Source: Bacteroidota bacterium (GTDB lineage: Bacteria > Bacteroidota > Bacteroidia > Chitinophagales > Chitinophagaceae). From it: DNA of 14,438 bases. Location: contig JAEZDR010000161.1 in the NCBI GenBank assembly GCA_023433265.1, forward strand, positions 1-14,438. Reading direction: 5' to 3'. The notes under the pieces were generated by a model. That model was not told the origin of the DNA and ran no database searches. It saw only the letters and a program-made list of their open reading frames with translations. Both the position numbers and the translations under genes were made by a program. How positions within the stretch are numbered: position 1 is the first letter of the stretch; every line of letters starts with the position of its first letter. Of the stretch, positions 1 through 7,083 are shown piece by piece.

Positions 1-2245
1 GTACAACTCTTTCACTACCCGGCTTACGAACTTCGCATTCCTGTACAAACCAACCGTTACTTATTTTATGCCGTTCATTACAACGTTCAGCCCCATCAAT
101 TTGAAGCGAAAGAAAGCTATTGATAAAACTGGCGCTATCAATGGCAGCATAATAAGGCGGTAACATAGTTTTGGTAACAATAACGGCTTGTCCCGTAGTA
201 TCGCTTGAAAAAGTGATTGTGGATTGATAGTTTGCAAGCGCCACTGCAACCCTTGCTTCCATTTCGTTGGGGAAGGATTCCATCAACTCGTTGATAGCTG
301 CCCGTTCCAATTCATCGTTGCCGTCAGTGCCTGGTAAAGAAGTGATGGTGCATCCTAATTTATTATGGTTGAGTTTTACGAGATGATTGTAACGATAAGG
401 CGCGGGTGAGTAGTTTGCAAAGAAATCCTGCAACTGTACAATAGAACGTCCCTTTGCAGCGACTGCGACAATACTATTGCGGCAGAGGTAGAACAAAACC
501 TGCACATGAGAACTGTCTGCGTGGAGGTAATTAGCCTGCAACGCAGGGTAGTTGTGAAAACGGGTAAAGCTACTACCCTTGCGAGCTTTGAGACAGCCTG
601 AATAAGCAAAGCTTTCCTCAGCCAGCCTCAACATAAATGTATCTTCCTCTATATAATCTACCTGGTTATTGAAGTACTTCATCACCATGAAAGAATTGCC
701 CTTTGCATCGCTGCTTATCCATTCATGCCGGTTGGATGCATTTGTTTTAATAGGAATGAACAAAGGCTTTGTGGGCAGTATTGCACGAAAGCCACTATAA
801 TCATCGGCAAATAAAGAAGGCCCTTTATTGCTACGCGGTGAAAAACTAATGGAGGAGAAAAAGTTTTTTGCTTCATCGCCTTTAAGGATATAATCGCCGG
901 CGCCTGAGGTTTTGAACAGCACCACCTCGTCTGGCAAAGCGAATATTTGGTAACGCTGAATGTCGCCTTTTTTTGTTTTGTTAGTAACCTCATATCCTGA
1001 GTAACCATTGGAGGTTATGCGCCTGCGTGTAATTATCTTACCGGGAATATGCTCGTAGAGAAGGCAAAATATCTTGTCTTCCACCCCTGCCACATTATCG
1101 CCAAAGAAAGAAGCATTGGTCCGGATGCGGCTGATAAGGTAGTAGCTCCCGTTCGCAATATCGATGTATTGCCAGGTGTCGAAGCCATCGTAGGATGGAT
1201 ACCGGTACATTTGACCGGAAGGGATACTAAACGAAAAAAGGCTATCCGGCATGCTGTGCCTGACAAAACGATTAGGCACACGAACCAAATCGAGCCTTTC
1301 CTTAGCCGTGCTGCTATGCTTGCTCATCGTTACAGGGCGTAGCTTGTAGCCCATAGCACGCAAGAATTCAATTACACCATGTTGACCCGGCAGGTGAGCC
1401 GCGCCGACAGCGACAAAGAGTGAATGTGTTTTAAGGATAGAGTCGATAGACTGAGCCTGGATGCGGCTACGGGCAAACATAAAGAGCTCCCTGAACTTCT
1501 CGTCCTGCACATTAGCTTCCTGCAAAGAGTCCAGCATATCGAGGTCGCCATTTTTATAAGCAAGTTCCGTTTGCCTGCTTGCAAGCATTTCCTGCTCGTA
1601 ATTGTAACTCTTCCGTTTCCTGTACCGCGGGTCGTCTAATAATTTATATGCCTCTTTTACCAACCTTTCTGTTTCCTTGTAATCTTCTACCCCGGTAAAC
1701 TTCTTATTCATCCGGCGGGCCGTGCGATAGATGTACATGTCGAGGTAGGTGTCTTCTTCAAACTCCTCCATACCCACTACACTCCTATACATGAGGCCAT
1801 TAATCATCCTTGCCTCCATGCGCAGCGCCTGCTTTAACCTGTCTTCGTAGTTCTTAATGGCAAAGGTGTTGAGCGATAGTTTTTCATTATTGCCTGCGAG
1901 ATGATCAGAACGAATGGAAAGAGCGCCAATCTGCATTTCCTTTTGCCTGGCATATTCTTCCTGCCACACCTCAGGATTTTGTTCGAGCGCAACCACTTCT
2001 ACGCGCTGCATAGCATTATAAAACGAATCGTCGAGAATAAATACTGTTTTACTGCTGACATGCATGGTACCAAACAGGTAGGAAGGCTTCTTAAGGCCGT
2101 TGCCTGTGATTTCCCATAAAAGGCTTGGGTACTTCTTCTGTTTTTGGGTAACAGTTGTACTTCGGGCAGGTGAAGCGCCAGTGAATTGTCCGAATGAGGA
2201 AGTTTGCAAAATAGCCGCTAACAGTAGTACCTGTATTAGTTTCAT
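1..2245 (-). CDS. TraB/GumN family secreted protein with long C-terminal extension (3' end outside window)
   Basis: The frame is open from the ATG at 2245 to the window edge, at least 748 codons, and I found no in-frame stop. Residues 1-20 form a signal peptide (hydrophobic core, ending SSFGQ), so the protein is exported. Residues about 40-305 match the TraB/GumN family: LLWEITGNG at 42-50, the FGTMH motif at 58-62, and a closing VGAAHLPG at 280-287 followed by a helix and GYKLRPV. In this family GTMH and GAAH-type histidine motifs are conserved and a metallopeptidase-like (Tiki-related) activity has been proposed. The substrate here is unknown. The remaining 440 or more residues match no domain I can name. 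They look like repeated beta-rich modules (for example one ending AKNFFSSISF). Simple TraB/GumN proteins are about 300 residues, so this one is unusually long. It is divergent from queA. A one-mismatch promoter box (TACCTTAG, 2264-2271) lies upstream. Family call is firm, function unknown. Confidence 0.88.
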   Translation of the reverse strand, partial: MKLIQVLLLAAILQTSSFGQFTGASPARSTTVTQKQKKYPSLLWEITGNGLKKPSYLFGTMHVSSKTVFILDDSFYNAMQRVEVVALEQNPEVWQEEYARQKEMQIGALSIRSDHLAGNNEKLSLNTFAIKNYEDRLKQALRMEARMINGLMYRSVVGMEEFEEDTYLDMYIYRTARRMNKKFTGVEDYKETERLVKEAYKLLDDPRYRKRKSYNYEQEMLASRQTELAYKNGDLDMLDSLQEANVQDEKFRELFMFARSRIQAQSIDSILKTHSLFVAVGAAHLPGQHGVIEFLRAMGYKLRPVTMSKHSSTAKERLDLVRVPNRFVRHSMPDSLFSFSIPSGQMYRYPSYDGFDTWQYIDIANGSYYLISRIRTNASFFGDNVAGVEDKIFCLLYEHIPGKIITRRRITSNGYSGYEVTNKTKKGDIQRYQIFALPDEVVLFKTSGAGDYILKGDEAKNFFSSISFSPRSNKGPSLFADDYSGFRAILPTKPLFIPIKTNASNRHEWISSDAKGNSFMVMKYFNNQVDYIEEDTFMLRLAEESFAYSGCLKARKGSSFTRFHNYPALQANYLHADSSHVQVLFYLCRNSIVAVAAKGRSIVQLQDFFANYSPAPYRYNHLVKLNHNKLGCTITSLPGTDGNDELERAAINELMESFPNEMEARVAVALANYQSTITFSSDTTGQAVIVTKTMLPPYYAAIDSASFINSFLSLQIDGAERCNERHKISNGWFVQECEVRKPGSERVV

Positions 2246-2333
2246 ATTAAGCTGAACCGAGTACTAAGGTACTGAATGTAACAGAGCAGATAAATTTTGG
2301 AAAGAATTAGTATCAAACTGAAGTTTTTAAAGA

Positions 2334-2341
2334 TATCTTTG
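2334..2341 (+). promoter_or_regulatory. Bacteroidota-type -7 promoter box for queA
   Basis: TATCTTTG matches the TAnnTTTG consensus of the Bacteroidota primary sigma factor exactly. No good TTG -33 element is seen at the usual spacing. Transcription starting just downstream would give a leader of about 150 nt before queA, covering the whole structured element at 2363-2450. Confidence 0.5.
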
Positions 2342-2362
2342 CACACTTTTTAAATCATGCCG

Positions 2363-2450
2363 TAACATGACGTTAGCTGCCCCGTAAGGCGGCGGCGAAC
2401 TGCATGTGGCTCTAAACAATTGATAGCCACCTTCCTATCGGGCAGTTTGC
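2363..2450 (+). ncRNA. Structured 5' leader of queA (candidate cis-regulatory RNA)
   Basis: Several base-paired stems can be drawn by eye. A small hairpin pairs TAAC 2363-2366 with GTTA 2372-2375. GCTGCC 2376-2381 pairs with GGCGGC 2388-2393 across a 6-nt loop. A 9-bp stem pairs GCGAACTGC 2395-2403 with GCAGTTTGC 2442-2450 (one G-U pair) and encloses a perfect 6-bp hairpin, GTGGCT 2406-2411 with AGCCAC 2425-2430. A competing pairing joins GCTGCCC 2376-2382 with GGGCAGT 2440-2446, which would break both neighbouring stems. It matches none of the preQ1 riboswitch classes I remember, although queA would be a natural target for one. There is no T-tract after it, so if it regulates, it may act on translation. 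It could also be chance folding of a GC-rich leader. Confidence 0.4.
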
Positions 2451-2498
2451 GTTAAACTCCTTCAAAAGAAAGATTGGCTTAAAAACAGGACAGTAACG

Positions 2499-3548
2499 AT
2501 GAAATTAAGTCAGTTTAAGTTCGACCTCCCCCTTAATCTTATTGCCCAGCATCCCACGAAGAAGCGTGAAGACTCCAGAATGATGGTAGTTCACCGCCAT
2601 ACAGGGCAGATTGAGAACAAGCATTTTAAGGACATTCTTGAGTATTTTGACGACAAGGATGTGTTCGTGGTAAACAACACGAAAGTATTTCCTGCAAGGA
2701 TGTACGGAAGAAAGGAAAAGACCGGGGCCAAGATTGAAGTGTTCCTGCTGAGAGAACTGAACAAGGAGCATAAGCTATGGGACGTGATAGTGGATCCTGC
2801 CCGTAAAATAAGGGTTGGGAACAAGCTTTATTTTGGTGAGAACGATGAGCTAGTAGCTGAAGTAATTGATAACACTACGAGCCGCGGCCGTACCATCAGG
2901 TTCTTGTGGGACAGTGACGAGGAAAGCTTTAAGAAGATGCTGGAGTTCCTGGGCGAAACGCCCTTACCAAAATACATTAAGCGTAAGCCGGACGACGAGG
3001 ACAAGGAACGTTACCAAACCGTATATGCAAAGCAGGAAGGCGCCGTTGCAGCGCCTACCGCGGGACTTCACTTTAGCAAGGAATTGATTAAGCGATGCGA
3101 GATTAAAGGGATAAGGTTTGCAGAAGTTACGCTTCATACAGGCCTGGGAACCTTCAGGCCAATTGAAGTGGAAGACCTTAGCAAACACAAGATGGATGCT
3201 GAGTATTACGAGATTACTGAGGAAGCCTGTAAGATTGTAAATAAGGCTAAGGAGTCGGGTTACAGGATTTGCTCCATTGGCACCACTACCATGCGTGCTA
3301 TGGAAACGAGCTTTACTGCACAGAAGATGCTGAAGCCAAGCAGTGGCTGGACTAACCACTTCATTCATCCGCCTTATGAATTTAATATTGCAGACAGCCT
3401 GGTAACTAACTTCCACCTACCCAAAACAAGTTTGTTGATTATGGTTTGTGCATTTGCAGGCTACGACCTTGCAATGGAAGCGTATAAGAAAGCAATCAAA
3501 GACAAGTATCGTTTCTTCACTTATGGAGATGCGCTGCTTGTTGTATAA
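2499..3548 (+). CDS. queA: S-adenosylmethionine:tRNA ribosyltransferase-isomerase QueA
   Basis: This enzyme transfers and isomerises the ribosyl part of S-adenosylmethionine onto preQ1 in tRNA, giving epoxyqueuosine at wobble position 34 (Asn, Asp, His and Tyr tRNAs). It acts in the cytoplasm. At 349 residues it is full length (E. coli QueA is about 356). Family motifs run in order: VVNNTKVFPAR 57-67, RYQTVYA 171-177, EGAVAAPTAGLHF 180-192, LHTGLGTFRPIE 212-223, GTTTMRAMET 261-270, TNFHLPKTSLL 303-313 and a terminal FFTYGDA 339-345. The ATG start gives the usual N-terminus (short helix, then SxFxFDLP). There is no Shine-Dalgarno sequence, as is normal for Bacteroidota. It is transcribed alone from the promoter at 2334, through a structured leader, to the terminator at 3570. 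No other queuosine gene is nearby. Confidence 0.97.
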   Translation: MKLSQFKFDLPLNLIAQHPTKKREDSRMMVVHRHTGQIENKHFKDILEYFDDKDVFVVNNTKVFPARMYGRKEKTGAKIEVFLLRELNKEHKLWDVIVDPARKIRVGNKLYFGENDELVAEVIDNTTSRGRTIRFLWDSDEESFKKMLEFLGETPLPKYIKRKPDDEDKERYQTVYAKQEGAVAAPTAGLHFSKELIKRCEIKGIRFAEVTLHTGLGTFRPIEVEDLSKHKMDAEYYEITEEACKIVNKAKESGYRICSIGTTTMRAMETSFTAQKMLKPSSGWTNHFIHPPYEFNIADSLVTNFHLPKTSLLIMVCAFAGYDLAMEAYKKAIKDKYRFFTYGDALLVV

Positions 3549-3569
3549 AAGCTTCGGCCCTAATACTTG

Positions 3570-3600
3570 AGCCTTCCGGGTAACCGGGAGGCTTTTTTTT
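3570..3600 (+). terminator. Intrinsic terminator of queA
   Basis: A 10-bp stem pairs AGCCTTCCGG 3570-3579 with CCGGGAGGCT 3584-3593 (one G-U pair) across a GTAA tetraloop of the GNRA type. It is followed directly by eight T residues (3593-3600). It starts 22 bases after the queA stop codon. The T-tract is on the plus side only, so it serves queA. Confidence 0.93.
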
Positions 3601-3644
3601 GTGATATAAAGTGAGCGTGAAGAGGGTTAAGTGACCTTTTAAAG

Positions 3645-3737
3645 AACCTGGTAAGGCTTAGATGGTAACTTTAGTATAACTGAAGCCCTATTTACAGGTT
3701 GAGGGGCGTATTAATGGAGGTAAGCTTGTTATTACCT
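3645..3737 (+). repeat. Pair of inverted repeats in the queA-plug gene intergenic region
   Basis: A larger imperfect inverted repeat has arms at 3645-3659 and 3683-3700: AACCTG pairs with CAGGTT and GGCTT with AAGCC, with unpaired bases between the two helices. A second, smaller one pairs AGGTAA 3718-3723 with TTACCT 3732-3737. There is no T-tract after either. They could be parts of an untranslated or non-coding RNA, or simply palindromic spacer DNA. Confidence 0.4.
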
Positions 3738-3759
3738 GGATATAAAAGGGATTCTAGCT

Positions 3760-3814
3760 AGAACCTAGCTAGAACCTAGCTAAAACCTAGCTGAAACCTA
3801 GCTGAAACCTGGCT
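3760..3814 (+). repeat. 11-bp tandem repeat array, five units
   Basis: Five head-to-tail 11-bp units are seen: AGAACCTAGCT (3760-3770), the same (3771-3781), AAAACCTAGCT (3782-3792), GAAACCTAGCT (3793-3803) and GAAACCTGGCT (3804-3814). A partial copy (TTCTAGCT) precedes them, creating the perfect 12-bp palindrome TTCTAGCTAGAA at 3752-3763. Divergence grows towards the right-hand end. The period is close to one helical turn, so each AGCT core would lie on the same face of the DNA. The period is not a multiple of three and no reading frame explains it. Six T residues follow at 3823-3828. Confidence 0.85.
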
Positions 3815-4113
3815 ATAACACCTTTTTTGGAATGTTAACCCGTTTGCTATGTTATAAGGAGAAGAGCAAAGAGTTGCAAATTACGCGAGGTCCCCTCCTC
3901 CCCTACCGGTAAAAGTGAAGAAGGATGCCGGATGCGAGAACGGCGAATGGAATTTTTTAGAGCTTGCATTTGTTTGGAGGTACATTAAAAAGAGTGTACC
4001 CGGTTGTGAAATTTGCAAAAAGCGGATGCGATGGGATACTGTGAGCCCGTTCAGGAAGCAGCGGAGTTTCCATATGAGCGCCAAATTGTAATTTACACCC
4101 GTTGAAAAAGTAT

Positions 4114-6492
4114 ATGAGGAAGTTATTTGCTGCCCTGGTTCTGCTTGCCTGTTCCAATGCCTTGTGGGCCCAGAATATAGAACAAACCCTTGCGGTGTAT
4201 GAGAAACAATTTCAGCCGGAGCGATTGCACCTGCATTTGGATAAATCCATTTACTCGCCCGGAGAAACTGTTTGGTTTAAAGCATACCTGATGGAAGGCA
4301 TTTACCCGGCCGAGGGAAGTAAGACGTTGTATGTAGACTTTGCAGATGACAAAGGAAAAACACTGAGCCATCTTGTATTCCCAATTATTAATGGAACGGC
4401 CAGTGGTCAGTTTATGGTACCGTTTGATTATACTAAACCCGTAATAAACCTTAGGAGCTATACCAAATGGATGCTAAACTTTGACAGCAGTTTCATTTAC
4501 AAGAAACAACTACCGGTTATTTACCAGAACCCGCGCCTTGGTTCTGCCAACAACAAGGTGACATTTCAACCCACGCTAACTTTTTTTCCTGAGGGTGGTG
4601 ATCTGGTAGCGGGGCTGAACAATAAGATAGCGTTTAAAGCGCATGACCAGGCGGGACGACCCATTGAAGCCCGTGGCGGAATCTTTAATTCAAAGGGAAA
4701 ACTAATAGACTCGTTTAAGACTATTCATAATGGTTTAGGTTATTTTCAATTGGTTCCCGCAACAGGTGAAACCTATTCAGTAAAATGGCGTACGAACGAT
4801 AAGACGGAAAGAGCGGGTAAACTTCCTGCGATTAAAAGTAATGGCGTAACATTATCTGTATCTGCACAGGGTAGTACCCGCCGTTTTACGATTAGCCGAA
4901 GCAGCAATGCCAGTGATGAGTTGAGCGAACTACATGTATTTGGTACTATGTATGGCGGTATTGTGTTCAAGGCCGATATAAAGCATAACAACCTCCAGTC
5001 GGTGGGTACGATTGAAACTGCACAATTTCCGAGCGGCATCCTGACGTTTACTGTTTTTGACAAGCACTGGAAAGCTATAGCGGAGCGGATAACCTACATC
5101 AACAATAATGAGTATAGGTTTGAACCGGAAGTAGGTTTCAGGAAATTGGATTTGAGCAAGCGCGGGCGGAACGAAGTGCAAATTGTACTACCGGATTCAC
5201 TGAGTGCACAGTTATCTATATCAGTAACCGATGCGGGAATAGAGATAGACAAGCAACAGAACATTATCAGCCAGCTTTTGCTGTCATCTGAACTGAAAGG
5301 TGCTATCTATAACCCGGCTTATTATTTTACCTCAGGTAACGACAGTGTACAACTTCACCTGGACCTTGTAATGTTGACTCACGGCTGGAGAAGGTTTGCA
5401 TGGCCTGATATTGCTGCAGGTAAACTGCCGCCGGTTAAATACCAGAAGGACACCAGCTATCTTACCTTGTCGGGCAAAGTGGTGGGACTTATGCCTTCGC
5501 AGATACAGGAAGCAAATAGCATTACCCTTTTTGTATTGGTGGACAGCACACGCAAAGTGTTTTCGCTACCGCTAAAAAAAGATGGGTCGTTCAGCGATGA
5601 CAGCTTTCTCTTCTATGACACCGTGAAAGTTTACTACCAGCTAGCTTCAAAACAACTAGCTTATGTAGGTGAAGCGAGTTTGATGCCATCGAGGTTAGGT
5701 ACGCCAGCCAGCTTCTTCATTAATAACATTACACCTGCGGCGTATTATGACACAGCAGGGGCTTACGCTAGTTATTTACGTATGCAGGAAAAGATAAGGG
5801 TGGAAGAACTGCTGCGGGGTACCACACTGGAGGGTGTTACGGTGACAGCGAAGGGCAAGAGCAGGGAAGAACAGTTGAATGAAAAATATGCCTCCCCTAT
5901 GTTCAGGTCGGGAGACGGATACCAGTTTGACCTAACCAATGATGCGATAGCACAGAGTTCGCAAAATATCTTCACCTACCTACAGGGACGCGTAGCTGGT
6001 TTGCAGGTGAGTAATCCGACGGGGCAGCCCAGCGTTACGTGGAGAGGTGGCAGGCCGGCATTTTACCTTGATGAGATGCCTGTGGATGCGGAAATGCTGC
6101 TATCCATCCCGATTAATGATATAGCTTTTGTAAAGGCTATACGCCCACCTTTTATGGGAACAGGAGGGGCGAATGGTGCCATCGTAATTTACACCCGTAA
6201 AGGTGAAGACGTAAAACCTGTAAAGGGTAAAGGCCTTTCGACCAACATTGCCCTCGGGTATACGGCCCCAAGACAATTTTACTCGCCTAACTATGCGAAC
6301 TTTAATAGCAGCCATACAGAAAAAGACAACCGCACAACGCTTTACTGGAACAGCAACATCACCACAGTACCGGGCAAGAACATCATCAGGCTTCCCTTCT
6401 TTAACAGTGATGTTGCCAATGGATTTAGGGTAGTGGTGGAAGGGATGACGAAGGAGGGATTACTTACACATATAGAGAAAGTGATAGAATAA
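4114..6492 (+). CDS. Secreted macroglobulin-like (MG2) protein with TonB-receptor plug domain
   Basis: With the ATG at 4114 the product is 792 residues. A TTG at 4102 would add four, but ATG gives a clean signal peptide. Residues 1-19 end in ALWA, a signal peptidase I site; LLAC at 10-13 could instead be read as a lipobox. Residues about 36-130 resemble the MG2 (alpha-2-macroglobulin) domains of Bacteroidota secreted proteins, with LHLDKSIYSPGETVWFKAYL near 40-59. After a long beta-rich middle, residues about 572-697 form a TonB-dependent-receptor plug: LEGVTVTAKGK, NIFTYLQGRVAGLQV, PAFYLDEMPVD and GANGAIVIYTRKG. A short tail follows. There is no 22-strand barrel, so it cannot be a transporter itself. 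Proteins of this layout are known in Bacteroidota; their role is unsettled, and a periplasmic or outer-membrane surface role is inference. It stands alone, not next to SusD or TonB genes. Confidence 0.85.
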   Translation: MRKLFAALVLLACSNALWAQNIEQTLAVYEKQFQPERLHLHLDKSIYSPGETVWFKAYLMEGIYPAEGSKTLYVDFADDKGKTLSHLVFPIINGTASGQFMVPFDYTKPVINLRSYTKWMLNFDSSFIYKKQLPVIYQNPRLGSANNKVTFQPTLTFFPEGGDLVAGLNNKIAFKAHDQAGRPIEARGGIFNSKGKLIDSFKTIHNGLGYFQLVPATGETYSVKWRTNDKTERAGKLPAIKSNGVTLSVSAQGSTRRFTISRSSNASDELSELHVFGTMYGGIVFKADIKHNNLQSVGTIETAQFPSGILTFTVFDKHWKAIAERITYINNNEYRFEPEVGFRKLDLSKRGRNEVQIVLPDSLSAQLSISVTDAGIEIDKQQNIISQLLLSSELKGAIYNPAYYFTSGNDSVQLHLDLVMLTHGWRRFAWPDIAAGKLPPVKYQKDTSYLTLSGKVVGLMPSQIQEANSITLFVLVDSTRKVFSLPLKKDGSFSDDSFLFYDTVKVYYQLASKQLAYVGEASLMPSRLGTPASFFINNITPAAYYDTAGAYASYLRMQEKIRVEELLRGTTLEGVTVTAKGKSREEQLNEKYASPMFRSGDGYQFDLTNDAIAQSSQNIFTYLQGRVAGLQVSNPTGQPSVTWRGGRPAFYLDEMPVDAEMLLSIPINDIAFVKAIRPPFMGTGGANGAIVIYTRKGEDVKPVKGKGLSTNIALGYTAPRQFYSPNYANFNSSHTEKDNRTTLYWNSNITTVPGKNIIRLPFFNSDVANGFRVVVEGMTKEGLLTHIEKVIE

Positions 6493-6577
6493 CTAAGACA
6501 GCGTTAAAAGCACGCGCACGCTATAGTTACAAGCTCCTGGGTCTTAATGTTTTGGGTTTTTATAAGCTTTCAATGGC

Positions 6578-6620
6578 ATGGTTACTGGACGATATGCAGT
6601 GAACCATAAATGATTTTTTT
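6578..6620 (+). terminator. Hairpin followed by T-tract between plug gene and small genes (terminator or leader hairpin)
   Basis: ATGGTTACTG 6578-6587 pairs with CAGTGAACCAT 6597-6607 over 10 base pairs with one bulged G, across a 9-nt loop. Seven T residues follow at 6614-6620, six bases after the stem. The next gene's ATG begins directly after the T-tract at 6621. It could terminate the plug-protein transcript, but the gap between stem and T-tract is longer than usual. It may instead be a leader element of the small-gene operon. Confidence 0.4.
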
Positions 6621-6800
6621 ATGTCAGGACGCGGAGATAAAAACAAGAACAGGAATGCAGGACGTGGTGCCAGTAACCAGAGTAACCAGGCGTTTGTAGC
6701 GGACGGTGAAAAGGAGCCGAAGAGTAACCATAACCGGGAGCAATCAGGGGGGCAGCCTTCTGAGCCACAGCGGAAGACCAACAGGGACCATAGCGTTTAG
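6621..6800 (+). CDS. Small hydrophilic, probably disordered protein (59 aa)
   Basis: The frame from ATG 6621 to TAG 6798-6800 encodes 59 residues. The product is rich in Gly, Asn, Arg, Lys, Gln and Ser (starting MSGRGDKNKNRNAGRG), has no cysteine and almost no hydrophobic residues, and is therefore likely intrinsically disordered. It has no signal peptide or membrane segment. I do not recognise a family. Composition recalls small stress-related KGG/YciG-type proteins, but the motif itself is absent. It is the first of three small same-strand genes, 23 bases before the next. The ATG directly follows a T-tract and there is no Shine-Dalgarno sequence. Being a real gene is supported by the operon-like spacing and a composition unlike a random frame, but not proven. 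Confidence 0.6.
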   Translation: MSGRGDKNKNRNAGRGASNQSNQAFVADGEKEPKSNHNREQSGGQPSEPQRKTNRDHSV

Positions 6801-6823
6801 TTTCATCATTAAAACATATTCTC

Positions 6824-7060
6824 ATGGAACAACAGCAGTCGTTTGAGTTATTTATAGATGGTGTGCCTTATTTTGTAAAGGCTACACCGTATTATTTGAA
6901 TGGAGAAACGAGGTATGCGGTAACGTATAACGGATCGCCGGAAATGCTTTTTGCCTGGGAGCCCGCACTAGGCAGGCTAGCCGCATTAGGCGATGATACA
7001 GCGATACTGCCCGATACACTGGAGCGAGCAATTTCGCAGCGACTTATAAAAAGAGCTTAG
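6824..7060 (+). CDS. Conserved-looking hypothetical protein (78 aa)
   Basis: This 78-residue protein has no signal peptide, membrane segment or cysteine. The first half looks like a small beta sheet (FELFIDGVPYFVKATPYY, then RYAVTYNG). The second half is mostly helical, ending in LERAISQRLIKRA. It looks like a folded cytoplasmic domain. I know similar small unnamed proteins only as hypotheticals in Bacteroidota genomes and cannot give a function. It sits in the middle of a three-gene run, with 23 bases before it and 23 after it, so it is probably co-transcribed with its two disordered neighbours. One possibility is that the folded protein and the charged tails act together, which is inference only. 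Confidence 0.8.
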   Translation: MEQQQSFELFIDGVPYFVKATPYYLNGETRYAVTYNGSPEMLFAWEPALGRLAALGDDTAILPDTLERAISQRLIKRA

Positions 7061-7083
7061 TAAATATCCTAAAATGAAGAAGA

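Larger units (their letters stand above)
3601..4113. other. Long intergenic region without a confident gene
   Basis: This stretch between the queA terminator and the plug-protein gene holds inverted repeats (3645-3737), an 11-bp repeat array (3760-3814) and a further inverted repeat, GGTACA 3979-3984 with TGTACC 3995-4000. One plus frame is open from 3858 to 4089. From a GTG at 3915 it would encode about 58 residues, including GCEICKKRMRWD, but it has no ATG or ribosome-binding site and resembles nothing I know. Another plus frame ends at 4105 with the residues IVIYTR and a stop, a string also found at the end of the plug domain of the next gene. No clear TAnnTTTG box was found for the downstream gene. 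Confidence 0.5.

Noticed and set aside
1033..1639. Short frames on both strands inside the TraB/GumN gene
   Set aside because: The leftward frame from 2245 is continuously open and carries the family motifs. The short frames are shadows of it.
2357..2455. tRNA gene or SRP RNA in the queA leader
   Set aside because: No T-loop GGTTCGA-type sequence, no acceptor stem, and no SRP GGAAG-type core.
2357..2455. Known preQ1 riboswitch in front of queA
   Set aside because: The A-rich tail and pseudoknot layout of class I, and the patterns I remember for classes II and III, are not seen. Left as an unclassified leader.
2964..3416. A 150-residue leftward frame antisense to queA
   Set aside because: It lies fully inside a certain gene and its sequence mirrors the queA codons. 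No family features.
3752..3814. CRISPR array
   Set aside because: Units are 11 bp and contiguous with no spacers, and no cas gene is present.
3881..4157. Two overlapping leftward frames of about 66 residues each in the intergenic region
   Set aside because: No promoter box, no recognisable motif, and they overlap each other and the plug-protein start. More likely chance frames.
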